A stretch of DNA of 64,000 nt, taken from Ascaris suum. Taxonomy: Eukaryota; Nematoda; Chromadorea; Rhabditida; Ascarididae. Location: positions 434,001 through 498,000 of the forward strand of contig CM024183.1 of assembly GCA_013433145.1 (NCBI GenBank), given 5' to 3'. Shown piece by piece: positions 21,801-33,932 of this stretch. A program made the position numbers and the translations under genes. Position 1 is the stretch's first letter. Each line of letters starts with the position of its first letter. The notes beneath the pieces were generated by a model. That model did not search any database. It worked only from the letters and a program-made list of their open reading frames with translations, and had not been told where the DNA came from.

Positions 21801-24107
21801 TTTAAATGCGAAATTCTCAAGGATTTTATCTAAATGTGAGTGCTTGATGATATTCTTACCAGATGAGTCATAATCGTATTCGCTATCGAAAGGCCACGAT
21901 GCACCATAATGATATGCATGGAAATTGACGAATAAAAATCGGTCATCATTCTTTAACGATTGATAAGTACCGTTGCCGCAGTGATAGTCGATATCAATTA
22001 TCAACACCTCAATATGATGTGACATTAAAGGCTCAATCTCAGTACAAACTCACTGCGTAGAATGCACCTGGCCAGATCGAAATAACAACCGATCCGGAAG
22101 TGGTGTAGAATTGAAAACTTTATCTGCACTGAAAAATTTTTCCGGAGGCGACTATAAAACCGGAAATGATGAAGCACAAAAAATGGAATCTCGTAATCAT
22201 TAACCGGGATAGTCTCAAGTAGGAGTATACAAATATAATAAAAAGTAATTGTTAGTAATAAACCGTTGGAGTTGATAAAATTATTTGCAATAGTTTCCTC
22301 CATATTTCAAACAATACAAGAGAGGAATTTAATTATGTAATTTCAATTTATATTTTTATTAATATTTAAAATTTTCTTGCAAAAAAAAAAACAAAAAAAA
22401 AAACAAAAACAAAAATTCGATTATTAGAAATACTCTTTTGAGGTGAAGTTTTTCGACGGCATATTTCGCAATAATTGCAATCGTATTGAAAATACAATAT
22501 GCTTGAGGTTGATTAGAATATGAATGATGTCCTGGTGGACGAATTATTGCGAAACTATTACCAATCCTGGAGTAAAAAAAAAATTTTTTTTTCAAAATTA
22601 TTCCGCAAAAAATTTTCACCTAAGCCTAAAAAATTTAATATGAATGCATTCGAAATTCAAAAATTAGAAATGAAATAGAGGGAAAATTTATAAATTTTTA
22701 TGGCTATAAATTCAAATAGAGATGTCACATATGTTTAGCCGATCAAACAATATACACCACTAATCAAAATTTTCGTCAAATATTCTCGTTTACTTTTTTT
22801 TTTCTTTTTTTTACAAAATATGTTACTTCCATAAGTTTACAAATCACTTTACAATTTACAAAATAGTTTCGAAGTGACGTCATTTCCATGCATAGACATG
22901 TAGATATCTGTTTTCACGACTTTGCATTTGTCCGGTAGTTACAATTCATGAACCGGAAAGGTCAATCGTCCGGTAGTTATAACTGATGAACCGGAGAAGC
23001 ATAATGATATGCAAAGATGAGATGATTTACAGCAAAAGAAGATCAAATAGAAATAAATAAATAAATAATTTCACACAATCCATCGACATTTGCTTTCAAC
23101 ATATCGATCGTACTTCCAACAGCGATACGCGCAGCTTGTATACTTTGAGGACAAAGCCATAACAACTCATATCCTCTACAAAATTCTTCACATTCTTCAT
23201 CGATAATTAAACGTTCTAATGAATCAATCAATTCTTGTGAATGATTTAATAGCAATTCCCAATCTTCAGCTTTTCGTGATCGAATCTAAAATTATTATCG
23301 AAATTAATATATGAATTAAGGGTGACAAGCAACCATCCGATTTATTCTCATTCCTTTTTTTTCAGTCAGATTGGGCTGTCCACTCGACGCAAATCCAAAA
23401 GGTATTTCAAAATTAACTTCCGGTCACTCATTAACAAGTGCCTAAGATGTATTGGCTAAAATATTGCCTATTATAAATCGTTTTGTACAACAAACATTTA
23501 TACTTATTTGAAAATTCTTGACTTCAGAAGCAGGAATTTAACTTCTTATTGATAAAACAATGGACGTACGCAAGCAGTCGATATATCCGAACATCAACAA
23601 TGCCTTCATACTAGAGAGAGAAAATACCTAAGGAATAACCAAGGATCCAAAGGAGGTTGTCCAAAGAACGACAGAATTTATTTATTTTCATTTATTTATC
23701 TCTCTCATTTGTGTATTTAAGTGTCAGTGATTGGAAATTGAAATGCATAGAAGTCATATAATTAACAACAAAGATAGCTGATTCGTCTGCAATTTGTTTC
23801 TGCACTTTGGATCAGGCAGTGTAGTTGAATGATAAACTCGATAAATCAGTCTCAACAGGTGCGTTAAATAGACCTTAATTAATAGCCAGGTAAAAAGGTA
23901 ATCGCAATAAACAAAATTGAATATCGAAAGCGTTGTTCATATATTTGTGCTTACTTTTTGTGCATTTTCAAGTAATCCATCACTGAGGAGTCTCTCATAG
24001 ATTATTTCAATTCTTTGTGGGCATTCAAGCATCGTTGAATCATAATTGCATCTATGCAGCAGCATACCCTCATCATAAACATAACCGAATTTCGCTTTTT
24101 CCACCAT
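18282..24107 (-). CDS. Class IIb histone deacetylase (HDAC6/10-like), single domain, 9 exons
   Basis: Zinc-dependent lysine deacetylase of the class II arginase-fold family. Exons, in transcript order: 24107-23955, 23285-23077, 22566-22434, 22007-21860, 21301-21103, 20300-20177, 19429-19292, 18854-18660, 18503-18282; phases agree throughout, about 506 residues. Visible landmarks are GYVYDEGMLLHRC (start of domain), IIRPPGHHSYS with the catalytic His pair (22529-22524), DIDYHCGNGTYQ with zinc ligands Asp and His, ISAGFDSAYCD with the third ligand Asp, and LEGGYLPES with the transition-state Tyr. The second His of the usual DxDxHHGNGT motif is Cys here. APLPNIAYQKS and HHSKRWKS mark the usual class II end. 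About 138 further residues in two exons match nothing I know. Several splice sites are weak (donors GTGTGA, GTTCAT; acceptors TTGAG, TAAAG) but are fixed by homology and phase. The start ATG at 24107 follows an acceptor CCTTTCAG at 24133, so upstream exons or a spliced leader are possible. HDAC6 proper has two domains; only one is present here. Confidence 0.93.
22930..22994. repeat. Two tandem hairpin units in a deacetylase intron
   Basis: GTCCGGTAGTTACAATTCAT followed by GAACCGG (22930-22955) is repeated with small changes from 22968. Each unit has CCGGT and ACCGG at its ends, so each can fold as a small hairpin. It lies in the second intron. Confidence 0.7.
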
Positions 24108-25298
24108 CGCATGGATAACGGAAATGATTATCCTGAAAGGTATGCAACACAACCAGCAACAAATCAGGTATTAATAAAAATGTCGTGAAATATAAGCGAT
24201 GAATGGATTGCCACTCGCAAACTGCAATAGATACGTTCTAACCGTACGGTTTCTAGTTGTGATTCAATCCCTAAACATTGGATTGCCAAATTGTTGTTTG
24301 TTTGCCTCTAAAGTGCAAAGGCATTTTCGTTGCAGAGAACCACCCTTCGGAGCGAAAGAGAGCTGATTTTGCTATGAATAGAAGAAAAAAAAAAGCGGAG
24401 AATAGATAAAATAAATGCGACCAAACGTCCGAATTGCGTGTGAATTATCGTTGCCAATGAATGAGGCGGCACTAGAGTCATAGAAAGCTGATCCGATACT
24501 ATGAATCGAGCAACGATAATTGGTAACTGAAAATAATGAAAACTGAAATTTGGTGATGGGGAGGGGGGGGGGGAAGAAATGGAACTTTGCCTTCCTAGAA
24601 TTGAGAGTCCTTTTTTTTGCATAATATATTAAATATAAATCTTTTGTTTTTCTTATAGAGGCTATATTCTTCGCATAATAATACAACTATCATCCATATC
24701 GTCGACATAATAATAAATCCTTTTATCCATATAGTAATACTTCTTTTTAACAAATTCTTTGCTGTTATGAATTACAAAATTCTTAAAATTTCAAGAAAAA
24801 TATTTTTAATTTATGAATTTCTTTCCTTTTTTTTCCTTAAAAAAATAAAATTTCTTCAATAAGTTATTAAGTAAGTATTTTTCAAAAAAAAATTGGCAAA
24901 GAATTCACGGCTTAGAATAATCGTTTTCAAAATCGTGATATATTCGAAAAATCTCATCTTTGATTATTTCGAATATTATGTTGTCCAAAAAAAAAAAATC
25001 TATTGAAAACCAATAGTGAAAAATCAAAGTATATTTTAGTGGAAAATTAGCATTGATTTCGATGCAAAAAAAAAATTTTTTTTTTTTGAATATGCTCCAA
25101 TATGACGAAATATTCTCTCGAAGGCGCATTTTGACTTATCAATGAGGCTCATTATTATTCATTAATAAGCAATAATAGTAATTCCTGCATAAAATTCCAT
25201 CATTTACATATACTCTTATTATTGTAATTTTTTTTTTCGGAATAATTAAAGACAAAAATTACAAATTTTTCGGAATAGCTTTTTAGCTACCGATTAAA

Positions 25299-25575
25299 TT
25301 AACGCCGCCATCTAAACAACCAAATAAAATACAAATTGTGCTCTCTCAAGGTGTGCCAATTTTCATAGATGTGAGAAGAACAAGTTTCGAAGTAGCTTCT
25401 TTCAAAAATAAGTGGGAAATTATCGAGCGCTTTGAAGTTCTTATTTACCATTCTAATACTTAAGTTTTCAAAAGCCATTCCAATTGAGGTAGTTTTTATG
25501 TTATACATTTTTAGAACGGTGTTCGCCAATCGTTCCCAAACTCTATCAAATAACCCTCTTAAGAGATTTAAAAAT
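25299..25575 (-). other. Candidate coding frame, unknown
   Basis: About 92 codons open on the minus strand (LLRGLFDRVWERLANTVLK near the start), with Trp and Cys residues and no low-complexity stretch, ending WRR and TAA. A TTATTTCAG acceptor lies upstream at about 25608, but a stop occurs between it and this frame. The opposite strand is also partly open. No family recognised. Confidence 0.22.
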
Positions 25576-26478
25576 AATTCTCAGCGTTTAAAATTCAAAC
25601 AAATAAATCTGAAATAAAATTCGCAATTTAAGTATCACAAAAATCTTACGTATATAGGGCTCTTTTTGGTGACTTTAAATAGCGAAAGAGATAAATTCAG
25701 GATAATTTCTAGTAGGAGCATTATTTCATCACAAATTTTCTAAATATTTAAAAAAAAAGAGGATTTTTCTTTCATAAAATGGAGGAAATAGAGCCTAAAA
25801 TTCTATAAGGAATAGAGGATGCATAATATCGTCAATCGAGTGACTATCAAAATAACGGTCTCTAGTCCAGCATATCAAATGTTTACTACGTTGATTCTCA
25901 TAATATCAGATAATGCGTTGACTAAGATAAAAGATAACAGCTTATCAACCTTTACTCGTTGTTCGCTATCTCTTCACCTGAATAATTTCTTTGCCCTCAT
26001 GAAAGAGATTCTCCACTTATAAATTCCCTATCTTTGTGTACATGTGCCTTTACAGGTCTGCGATTGCGCAAATAATCTGCGATAGAACGTCGTAAAAGTT
26101 CGTTCGATCTGATATTAATTGAATTAAAGTTGTAAGGGAAATACTATTGAATTATTTAATTGAATATTTAAATATATTTTAGTGACGAATAGAGAATATA
26201 TCATTAGAAATGGTACAAAGAAAATATAAATTTATTCTCTTTCAAAATGTTTCTAATAATACGTATCTTGGCAAATTTTATTATTCCGAAATTTATAAAA
26301 TAATCGAATTATGATTGAAAGTTGAAAGAAATTCAACTTTTAAAAACTTTTAGACATAAATAATTGCATGTGAAAATTCGAATCAAAATATCAATCAACG
26401 CTGAAAATAATTACAAAGTCGGATCATTTTATTCATTACTGCTTCTCTCTTCAGCAGATTTTACCCATAGTTTGTAAT

Positions 26479-26727
26479 TTACAGCCGCAATTTTATCGTG
26501 TTAAATAGAGGTAAGATCCGTAAGGAGAAGACATGATGGCTAATAAGCTTGGCCATCAAGCCTGTTTCCTGCCAAGCCGAAATTTCATGCTTTTCAAAAT
26601 TATTCAGCAACTCCTCCTCATATAGCATTGACGCATGCACTTGAATATGCACCTTAGCTTTTATGAGCATTAATACACATTTTTGGGAATTGTTGTAATC
26701 GTTTGGTTGCTTGGATTTTTTTTTCAA
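26479..26727 (-). other. Candidate coding frame, unknown helical protein
   Basis: An 82-codon minus-strand frame; the central part (VHIQVHASMLYEEELLNNFE) looks like amphipathic helix, and the end is hydrophobic. Splice signals around it are weak. No family recognised. Confidence 0.22.
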
Positions 26728-27347
26728 TCAAATGCTCGTTAATTCATTAAAAAAGAGCAAATGAGTGCATCTAGAAACCATCATGAAATTGCTGTAGTTG
26801 GAGGAAAGGAGGAAAGAGAGGAGAGGGAGGGGGGGGGGGCGGGAACCTGTCCCTGTCTACATCCAGAAAAAAAATTGACGATTAGTGGTGTTAAATTCAC
26901 ATGTAATTATATGAAAAATTTTTTTTAGACCTTCGAAAGTGAAGCTACTCAAGAAAAATATATCAAAGACCATAAATAGCCCGTTTTGATAGAGATAAAC
27001 ATAACTCTAATCGAAAAAAAAAATCACCGTTCACTTAAGAGAACGAATATACTTCGATTCTAATGACGTAGCGCTTATTGACTCGCTTATTTCGATACCC
27101 ATTTAGGCCCTTTATGTTTCATTTTCGAAGTAATCGCAATCGTGATGCTCGGCCTTTCTATGGTTGTGCTCGGAAAGTGAGTAACTATAAAACAACGCCG
27201 AAGGCGATATGATTTCTACTTTAGAGGAAATTTAATCGATCTACTTTACAACTCGTTTACAATTAAAGATTTACAACGGTTTTTTCAGCCCCTCGATTGG
27301 GATAGGTTCATTTTCAAGAAGTAACCGGATATTGGAAATTCATTTAC

Positions 27348-27553
27348 CTCTGGTTTCTGAAACGAACGAAGAATAATGAGGAAGAGTCCCATTAAACGTT
27401 GATTTTGTATTGAAGAAAGCCTTTATATAAGAGGATATAATAGTTGAACTATATGCATTGTGATCTATCATGAAATGTTTGATTAGGTGATTCAGTTGCC
27501 AATATTTCGACCTTGGAAGATTACAATCTATATCGATTTTGCAACTATGACCT
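27348..27553 (-). CDS. Candidate internal exon, unknown gene
   Basis: Acceptor ATTTGTAG, about 68 open codons and an excellent donor GAG|GTAAATG. The translation (RGHSCKIDIDCNLPRSKYW near its start) has a natural residue mix. No homologue recognised. Of the minus-strand candidates in this region it has the best splice signals. Confidence 0.33.
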
Positions 27554-27936
27554 CTACAAATCATCGAAAGCAAATATATTCATTGCCTACATTTAGATAT
27601 TTTGCAAGGAATAATAATTTGCTAATTTGATATTAATACCTGACATACCTGATATTAATCTATACGAAAGGTGAGCCAGCCGAACTTCATCGAATGGTCG
27701 TTTCAAATGAGGAGAAATAAGTGAATGGAAGAGTGGAAGCTGCAAAGCTTTGTGTCAGGATTTAATGTTGCGGCTAGCTTAGAAGTCATCATTAGTTTTG
27801 GAACCGTGTCACCTGTACACATTGTTCTATGGATAGTAATGCCGAATTATCATACTTATTATGCTCAAATATAGTACGCCATTATTAGTATCCCATTGAA
27901 TTTGTTTCATTTTCATACTGTAATAAAGTTTACTTG

Positions 27937-28183
27937 TCATATTTTACTAGATATTATCGTGGAATGAATGAATGCAATAAGTTTCATTTTTTTCCAACTA
28001 TGAAAAATTAGCAAAGGTATATTTATAGCGATATTCAATATTATTCTTCCTGATCGGCAATTGTTTATTGCATATGTGCCCCTTAAAACCTTCCGATATG
28101 CTTTTTGAGTTTGTCTTCTAGAAAAAAGCAAGTAAATAACTGATATGATCAAGCAGACTCCTAAAGCAAGTCCAAATCTCGAG
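27937..28183 (-). other. Candidate frame with one membrane segment
   Basis: After a TTAG acceptor near 28183 the frame encodes a hydrophobic stretch (GLALGVCLIISVIYLLF) followed at once by basic residues (SRRQTQKAYRKVLRG), the layout of a single-pass membrane helix with its cytoplasmic anchor. The later part of the frame has no clear donor. Unassigned. Confidence 0.22.
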
Positions 28184-28671
28184 TTCGCCTAACAATTCTG
28201 AAATAAATTATTGACACTTAAATAGCCAAAAAACTCATTTGCAGATGGGCTACTCTCTAACCTTTCACCTGGATGCGGCAAAATGAAACATTGTGAGGAT
28301 GCTTGTGAGGGCACTCGATTCATATGAACGTTGTATATATTGATATTTAACTGTTAATTTGTATATTTATTACTGCTTATTTATCAATCTACTTGTATCA
28401 TATAAACAATGAATTTCTTTGTATAAATTAATTTATTCGAAACGAGTGACCGCTCGCGTTGTCCATCAATTTTGTCGAATACAGTTGTGATTTTGATATC
28501 AAAGAAATGATGAAGCATTTTGTGAATAGCAGCTAAAATCGTGTCGAAATTTTTTTTTAATTTAAGTGTTTTCAATTTCAATTTAATTATTCAAACAAAT
28601 TTAAAAACAGAGTGTTTATATTTAAAAAAATGTCAATATCTCTTTCTGGAAAATGCAACAACAATGAACCC

Positions 28672-28900
28672 TTTCCCAAGTGCAATAATCTACTGCCTGA
28701 CTATAATAGTGAGTAAGTAGCCCTTCCGATAAAAAAATTACCCAAGTGCAATAATCTACTGCCTGATGAAGAGATATAATAGTAGTAAGCCCCCCGATAA
28801 AAACCCAAGTGCAATAATCTACCTGATGTACATGTGGATGAAGAGATAGTAGTACCCTTCCGATAAGTGCAATAATCTACTGATGAAGAGATGTAGTAGT
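28672..28900. repeat. Degenerate tandem repeat, four units
   Basis: CCAAGTGCAATAATCTACTG followed by CCTGATGAAGAGATATAATAG-like sequence and CCTTCCGATAA occurs four times at roughly 28676, 28741, 28804 and 28865, with internal deletions in the later copies. Unit about 60-70 bases. It lies in non-coding DNA. Confidence 0.85.
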
Positions 28901-29484
28901 AGTGTTGAAAACAATAGACATTTGATATCAGTTGAATATGAAAAACAATAAACTTGAGATATAATTGATATTATTTAATGAAGGAAGAGCCTTTGAAAAT
29001 AACCACATCTTGGCCCTGGATAACGTCAACTTTAGTTATTACTATATCACGAAGGAAACGGTATGTTTACATACTGTGTAAACGACAGTCGGTACAGAGT
29101 GATAAACCGATAAACAATACATTCATTTTTCGAGGCATTTTTTTTGAGGACAGGTGTAACCAGCAAATATACGAGGCAATATCAATACTATTTCTTCAGC
29201 AGTCATTATTGACAGCTTATCTGGTACAAGCAATATCCGACTCAATAATTTTTGCAGGTAATTCAAGGTATAACAAAGTGCGCATCGAAAATCATGTTGT
29301 CACATGCAACACAGATATTGCTATCAAAAAAAAGTGTTGAACTATAGTGTAGCTATGTAAACACACCTTCATAATCACGAGAGAATATTTAGCGTTATGT
29401 TGATTCTCATTTTTCAACAGCCAATAAAGTCACCTCTAAACCTGTGCTACTATATTGAAGGAAAAAACTCATGGTTAACTAATT

Positions 29485-29540
29485 GGGAGGAGGGGGGAGG
29501 GAGAAGGGGAGTGGGAGAAGGGGGGTGGGAAGGGGGGGGG
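29485..29540 (+). repeat. G-rich purine tract, potential G-quadruplex
   Basis: Repeated G blocks of 3 to 9 bases separated by A, GA or T, about 56 bases, all purine except three T. It has many more than the four G-runs needed for a quadruplex. Surrounding DNA is A+T-rich and non-coding. Confidence 0.7.
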
Positions 29541-30072
29541 ATTTTATTTTGCTCTAATATTTAATTTTTATAGAATGCAAAATAACGCTTCTAATAAGCT
29601 ATACAACTGTCATATAAACTCCACAATCGAGTCGGCTTATTAACCAAACGGGTGGCGAGAAGCGGCAAAATAATACTTGAAAGGACGCTAGGGAAAGGAA
29701 GACGGAAGCGAATATAATGAAAATAATTTCTTTGATTAAATTTTTTTTTAAAAACTATATAGAAAGAAAAATTATAGAAAATTATTGAAAAAAAATAAGA
29801 AATTTAGAAAAAAATTAGGAAGAAACTTTAGAAAACTATATTTATTTTTATTATCTCTCTTATTTCTCTAAACGATTACTCACATCAAATAACGATAATT
29901 TAGTAGAAATTATTTGGCTAAACGCCAAAAAATTTTAAACAATATGTAAAATTTATTCCACAAGTTTATTTTTTCACTAAAACTTGACGTAAATGTTTAA
30001 GCGGAATTTCGCAAGTTTGCAGCAATTTTCTTTTTTTTTTTCGTCGAATATATTTTCCGTTCAAAATAGCAA

Positions 30073-30462
30073 ATGAGCGTTATGTGTCACCACCCGTCTG
30101 GCACATACGCATCACCACTTTGTCGTGATCATGAGCGCTTTCTCATGCCACCTTTCCTGACGCAATCTTTCTATCGTTTTGCATCAATGTTGCAAGCGTC
30201 TCATCTTTTTTCCCCGCATAAAATTCCACATTGCCTAAAAAAGTTGCAAATATTTTTCGGAGGAAAAACCAACATATGTGGAATACATTCTATAGAGATT
30301 GGCCGAATATGTGTGTTTTATAATTCTAACGTTGAAACAACAATCGACAACAATTTCGTAATTTTCTCATTTAATCACAAACATCTTTTAATTGAAATCT
30401 CTTTGCGCTCATATTACTGGTTAAAGAATAAAGTTTATGCGTTAATAATTCATTCAGTATGA
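30073..30462 (+). other. 129-codon open frame, unassigned
   Basis: An ATG-initiated frame whose first 60 codons lie in a patch richer in G+C (30070-30240). No domain, signal peptide or convincing splice sites were seen. Mentioned because of its length only; chance is likely. Confidence 0.15.
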
Positions 30463-32299
30463 TATCAGCGAGAATAAAATTGTATGAAATTAGGCAGCTA
30501 CGAACGGACAAACTTTCAGTAATTTTGATCAAATTAGTAAAAAAATAGGTTTTAATTTCTCATTTCTTGAAAATATTTTATGAAGTGAAAAATGTGCTTT
30601 AAAATGTCGAAAATGATTCAACAAATGAGATCATTCCTTTATTAAACGGCCGCATAAAAATATACTTCAATTTAGTCATTCAAATGAGAAAATAAATTTA
30701 CATTTTAATGTGTTGACAATATCGCCATTTTCAACTTCGTAAAATTCAAAATTTTCTTATCAATGATAAAAGAAGAGAAAAAAAAATGCCCTTAGTTAGT
30801 GTCGTTTTTCAACAACATTCTTATTTTCGAAAGACATATGCAATCAGTATTGCATCAAAAATTTTGATAAGCATTATCAATGCGAAGGATTTTCCACCTT
30901 ATTCAGCAAATCGTTTTTTCTTTTTTTTCAAAAGAAAACACGACCACGGCAGTGAAGAGATTCTTATCTCTCGATATTGCACTACAAACATTTCACAAAA
31001 TGGACGTAAATATCGTGCATCCAATTTATGGCAATTTGAAGAAAAACCCTTCAATTGCTCATACTTCAATTGCTAAATAAATGAGGTATATATATCTTTA
31101 CTACCTGAGCTGACTACCTGTACAAGAGATCACGTTTTCGATTCTATTGCAGTTAATACGCGCTCCACTCTTAGGTATTTCTCTAATATGCAAATTATGT
31201 CGATGATGTTCAACGGAAATGAAAATCTTTTACAGTATCGTGTCAATCATGAAAATTTCTCCGAAGAAATAATTATTAAAGAAATATCTTCAATAATGCC
31301 AATGATCTTTTCGCATTATCAATGGAAAAAATGGAAAAAAAATTGTTGGAGAAAAAAAAAACGAATAAGATAATAAACGAGGAAAAAATTTAATGAAATG
31401 AATACGATTTATTCTAGTTTGGAAAATAAGACAACTCAATTGTAGAAATATTTTCCAAAAGAGTGACCGCAAAATTGTTAAAAATTTTTTCCTATCGTAT
31501 TAAAAAAATTTTTTTAATTGTAAATTTCAAGCACTCCAAAAAAAAAATTGAGCTACCCGTCATTGTTGAATTAAACATTCCTAAATTCGAAAGTACCATA
31601 GCAACATTTCAAAAATAAATAATCAAAGTCGATTCAAAAATCAATTATGCAGCCTAAAATTTATTTTGGCCAGTCTGCTTCATTAGGCCGTATCTAGGCT
31701 CATATGTTGAGTCTAAGGAACACACAAATAGAGATACGCCTAAGTGTATTCCATTATAATACCTCATGAAATTCGCTTGCTAACAAAAGTTGTTAATTAA
31801 GAGTAAGTAACTTGCAGGTATATGCAAAACGTCATATTTGAGAGTTTATTACTAAAAAAAAAAAGATTCGTTAAGATGGTCATAGCGATAATCGTAACTG
31901 ATATATTCGATTATTTCGAATATATTTGTAAAAAAATAAAATTTAATTGAAATAAAATTTAGTTCAAGTCATCAATTAGGAATGAATTTTTGCATATAAT
32001 TATATAAATCAATTAACTGTTGATTGATCTTTGTTTGTGTGCAACATTTTCAATATTTTATGCAAATCTATTATTTTAGTGAGAAATCGATTCAAGTGCA
32101 TACACCTCTCTACTCCTAACGTTTGTTAAAAGCCTTTGGGTTGCCGTTGTAAATGGTGGGCATATACAAGTGCACTTTTGATAGAGGCTCGAAATTGATC
32201 TAATATATGAGCAAAATTAACTATCATTTTGTACAAGTCATCATATACGTTCAAATAGTTCGTTATTTTCAAACAAGGTCCAATTTAAATTTGCATTTA

Positions 32300-32627
32300 T
32301 TACACTTTGGTTAATTCCATCAAGGATTTTGCGCGATTGTAAAATATATCAAGTGTGCAATTGATATTGACGGGAAATTCATAGTGAATAAATGTTTGTG
32401 GTATTCGATAGTGAATAAATGATATCGAATTATCGCAATCTTTGCTCATTGATATTGATTGATATCGATCGTACGTATTTAGTGGTCGTTCGTATTTCAT
32501 ATAATCGTTATCAATTATAGAGGTCAATGCAATCGGTTGTTCTCTTTCTTTTTCGTTTCCTCTTTGACAAGAAGCATTTAATATTGCGATATTGAGTAAA
32601 AACCTTATGAAAAGGTGAGAGATTGTT
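32300..32627 (-). CDS. Candidate exon of a secreted or membrane protein
   Basis: The minus-strand frame is open for more than 100 codons. After an acceptor-like TTTTCATAAG it begins with a hydrophobic stretch ending in small residues and Cys (FLLNIAILNASC), like the end of a signal peptide split by an intron, then a polar part (NDYMKYERPLNTYDRYQS). It ends either at TAA, with AATAAA overlapping the stop, or at a donor GTAATA two bases earlier in the codon. No ATG lies in the frame before the hydrophobic stretch, so an upstream exon is required. No family recognised. Confidence 0.28.
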
Positions 32628-33592
32628 GACGGGTTTTGATTCGTTCATCTAGACTGGTCATACTTTCATCTAGACCCGTTGCGTTTAGTTATCGTTTGCC
32701 AGCTTAGTGAAAATTTTGATGGAAGAAACAACGATCTCTCTAAATAAACCGCTTTCCCTAGTCGTCCTCCATATCTTTCCATCTCTCCGTGTTTTCGTTG
32801 AATTTATAATCTCAGAGGAATTTAAAGGATCTGCTTTCTTATCGATAGGTGACTTAGTAATGAATGCCGAATATTTTGATGAAAACCTTTCGATTAAAAT
32901 AAAATGTAATGTAATTGATTAAAATGAAATGTAAACAGAATGTAATTGATACATTGACGAGAACGCTATATGCTAGCAATATTTAAAAAAAAATGCGATG
33001 TTAAGTTCGATTTTTGTGCGGTGGATTTTGCCCTTAAACGACGAAATCAATTCGATGAAAGGTAATTAGATATTGAATTATTGAAAATTTAAATCCTTTT
33101 AGAATATTACGTGGAGTAGAATTTTTACTTGCTAACGAATATTTTTCATTTTTTTTTCATTCAATTTGCTGTATAAAATTTTTTCGTTAATATTAAATTT
33201 TAAATAAGGCAATTTCAGCACCAAAAAAATGGAAATGAGAGGCGTTAATGCATCGAAGATTTGTGATTGTATCGTTTCAATTTTATGATCGAATAATTTG
33301 ATCGCATTTTTCATAAATTTATAGCATCTATCCATTACGTACTAGTTACTCGAATGGACGGTTGGCTTGTAATAAATTAACAAAGTTCAGGTATTAGCGT
33401 TCACACCTGTGGTGGGCTAGATGAACTATAGGCAAAATGCAAAATTGCCGTAATATACATGACCCGAGTTACACCGTCTACGACGCTTACCCGATTATAA
33501 ACTTGAGAAAAGATTACCACCGTATGATAGAGGCAGCTTTAAAGTTGCTCAGAGTTGGATAGCAATTATTGCTTAATGACGAGTGTAAAAAA

Positions 33593-33666
33593 CGCTCGCC
33601 AATGGGATTCGAACCATTGACCTTTTTTTTCCGTGCTGTCGCTCTACCGACTGAGATACTACTCCA
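33593..33666 (-). pseudogene. tRNA-like element, probably a tRNA pseudogene
   Basis: On the minus strand, TATCTCAGTCGG followed by TAGAGC matches the tRNA D-arm/A box with one change, and GGTTCGAATCC (33605-33615) is a perfect B box. The T stem pairs only if the T loop has eight bases, the anticodon arm contains a run of eight A and does not form a proper stem, and the 5' acceptor strand does not pair with the 3' strand GGCGAGC. A T6 run follows directly, as at polymerase III terminators. It is therefore a decayed tRNA or the head of a tRNA-derived SINE. Confidence 0.6.
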
Positions 33667-33838
33667 ATTTGACATTGCTAAAGCTTCCATCTTTACTATG
33701 CACATAGTTTTACGGAGCAGCGGGAATGGTAGGCAACAAATGATGGCAACTAAAGTTGTGTGAAATAGCTAAAATTACAATATTTGCCCGGAAAATGGGA
33801 AGTGGCAAGTTCGGATCCCGTCTGTCGGTAACTGTTGT

Positions 33839-33932
33839 TATCATTCCTACTGTTTTTATTATTTCTATGGTTACCATCACTATTATTATTACTATTATTA
33901 CTTTTACTGCTATCATTGTTATAACCATAACT
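33839..33932. repeat. Imperfect (ATT)n / (ATC)n microsatellite
   Basis: ATT, ACT and ATC triplets dominate about 95 bases just downstream of the tRNA-like element. Open frames through it give Ile/Thr/Val-rich artefacts. Confidence 0.7.

Noticed and set aside
22025..22303. 92-codon minus-strand frame next to deacetylase exon 4
   Set aside because: It lies in the intron before exon 4; the deacetylase motifs join directly from 22434 to 22007 and leave no room for it.
28978..29340. 120-codon plus-strand frame
   Set aside because: No splice support, no domain, composition like random A+T-rich DNA; too weak to list as a gene.
30786..31080. Two overlapping plus-strand frames, both superficially protein-like
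   Set aside because: Two overlapping frames reading equally well, with no splice support, argues for chance rather than coding.
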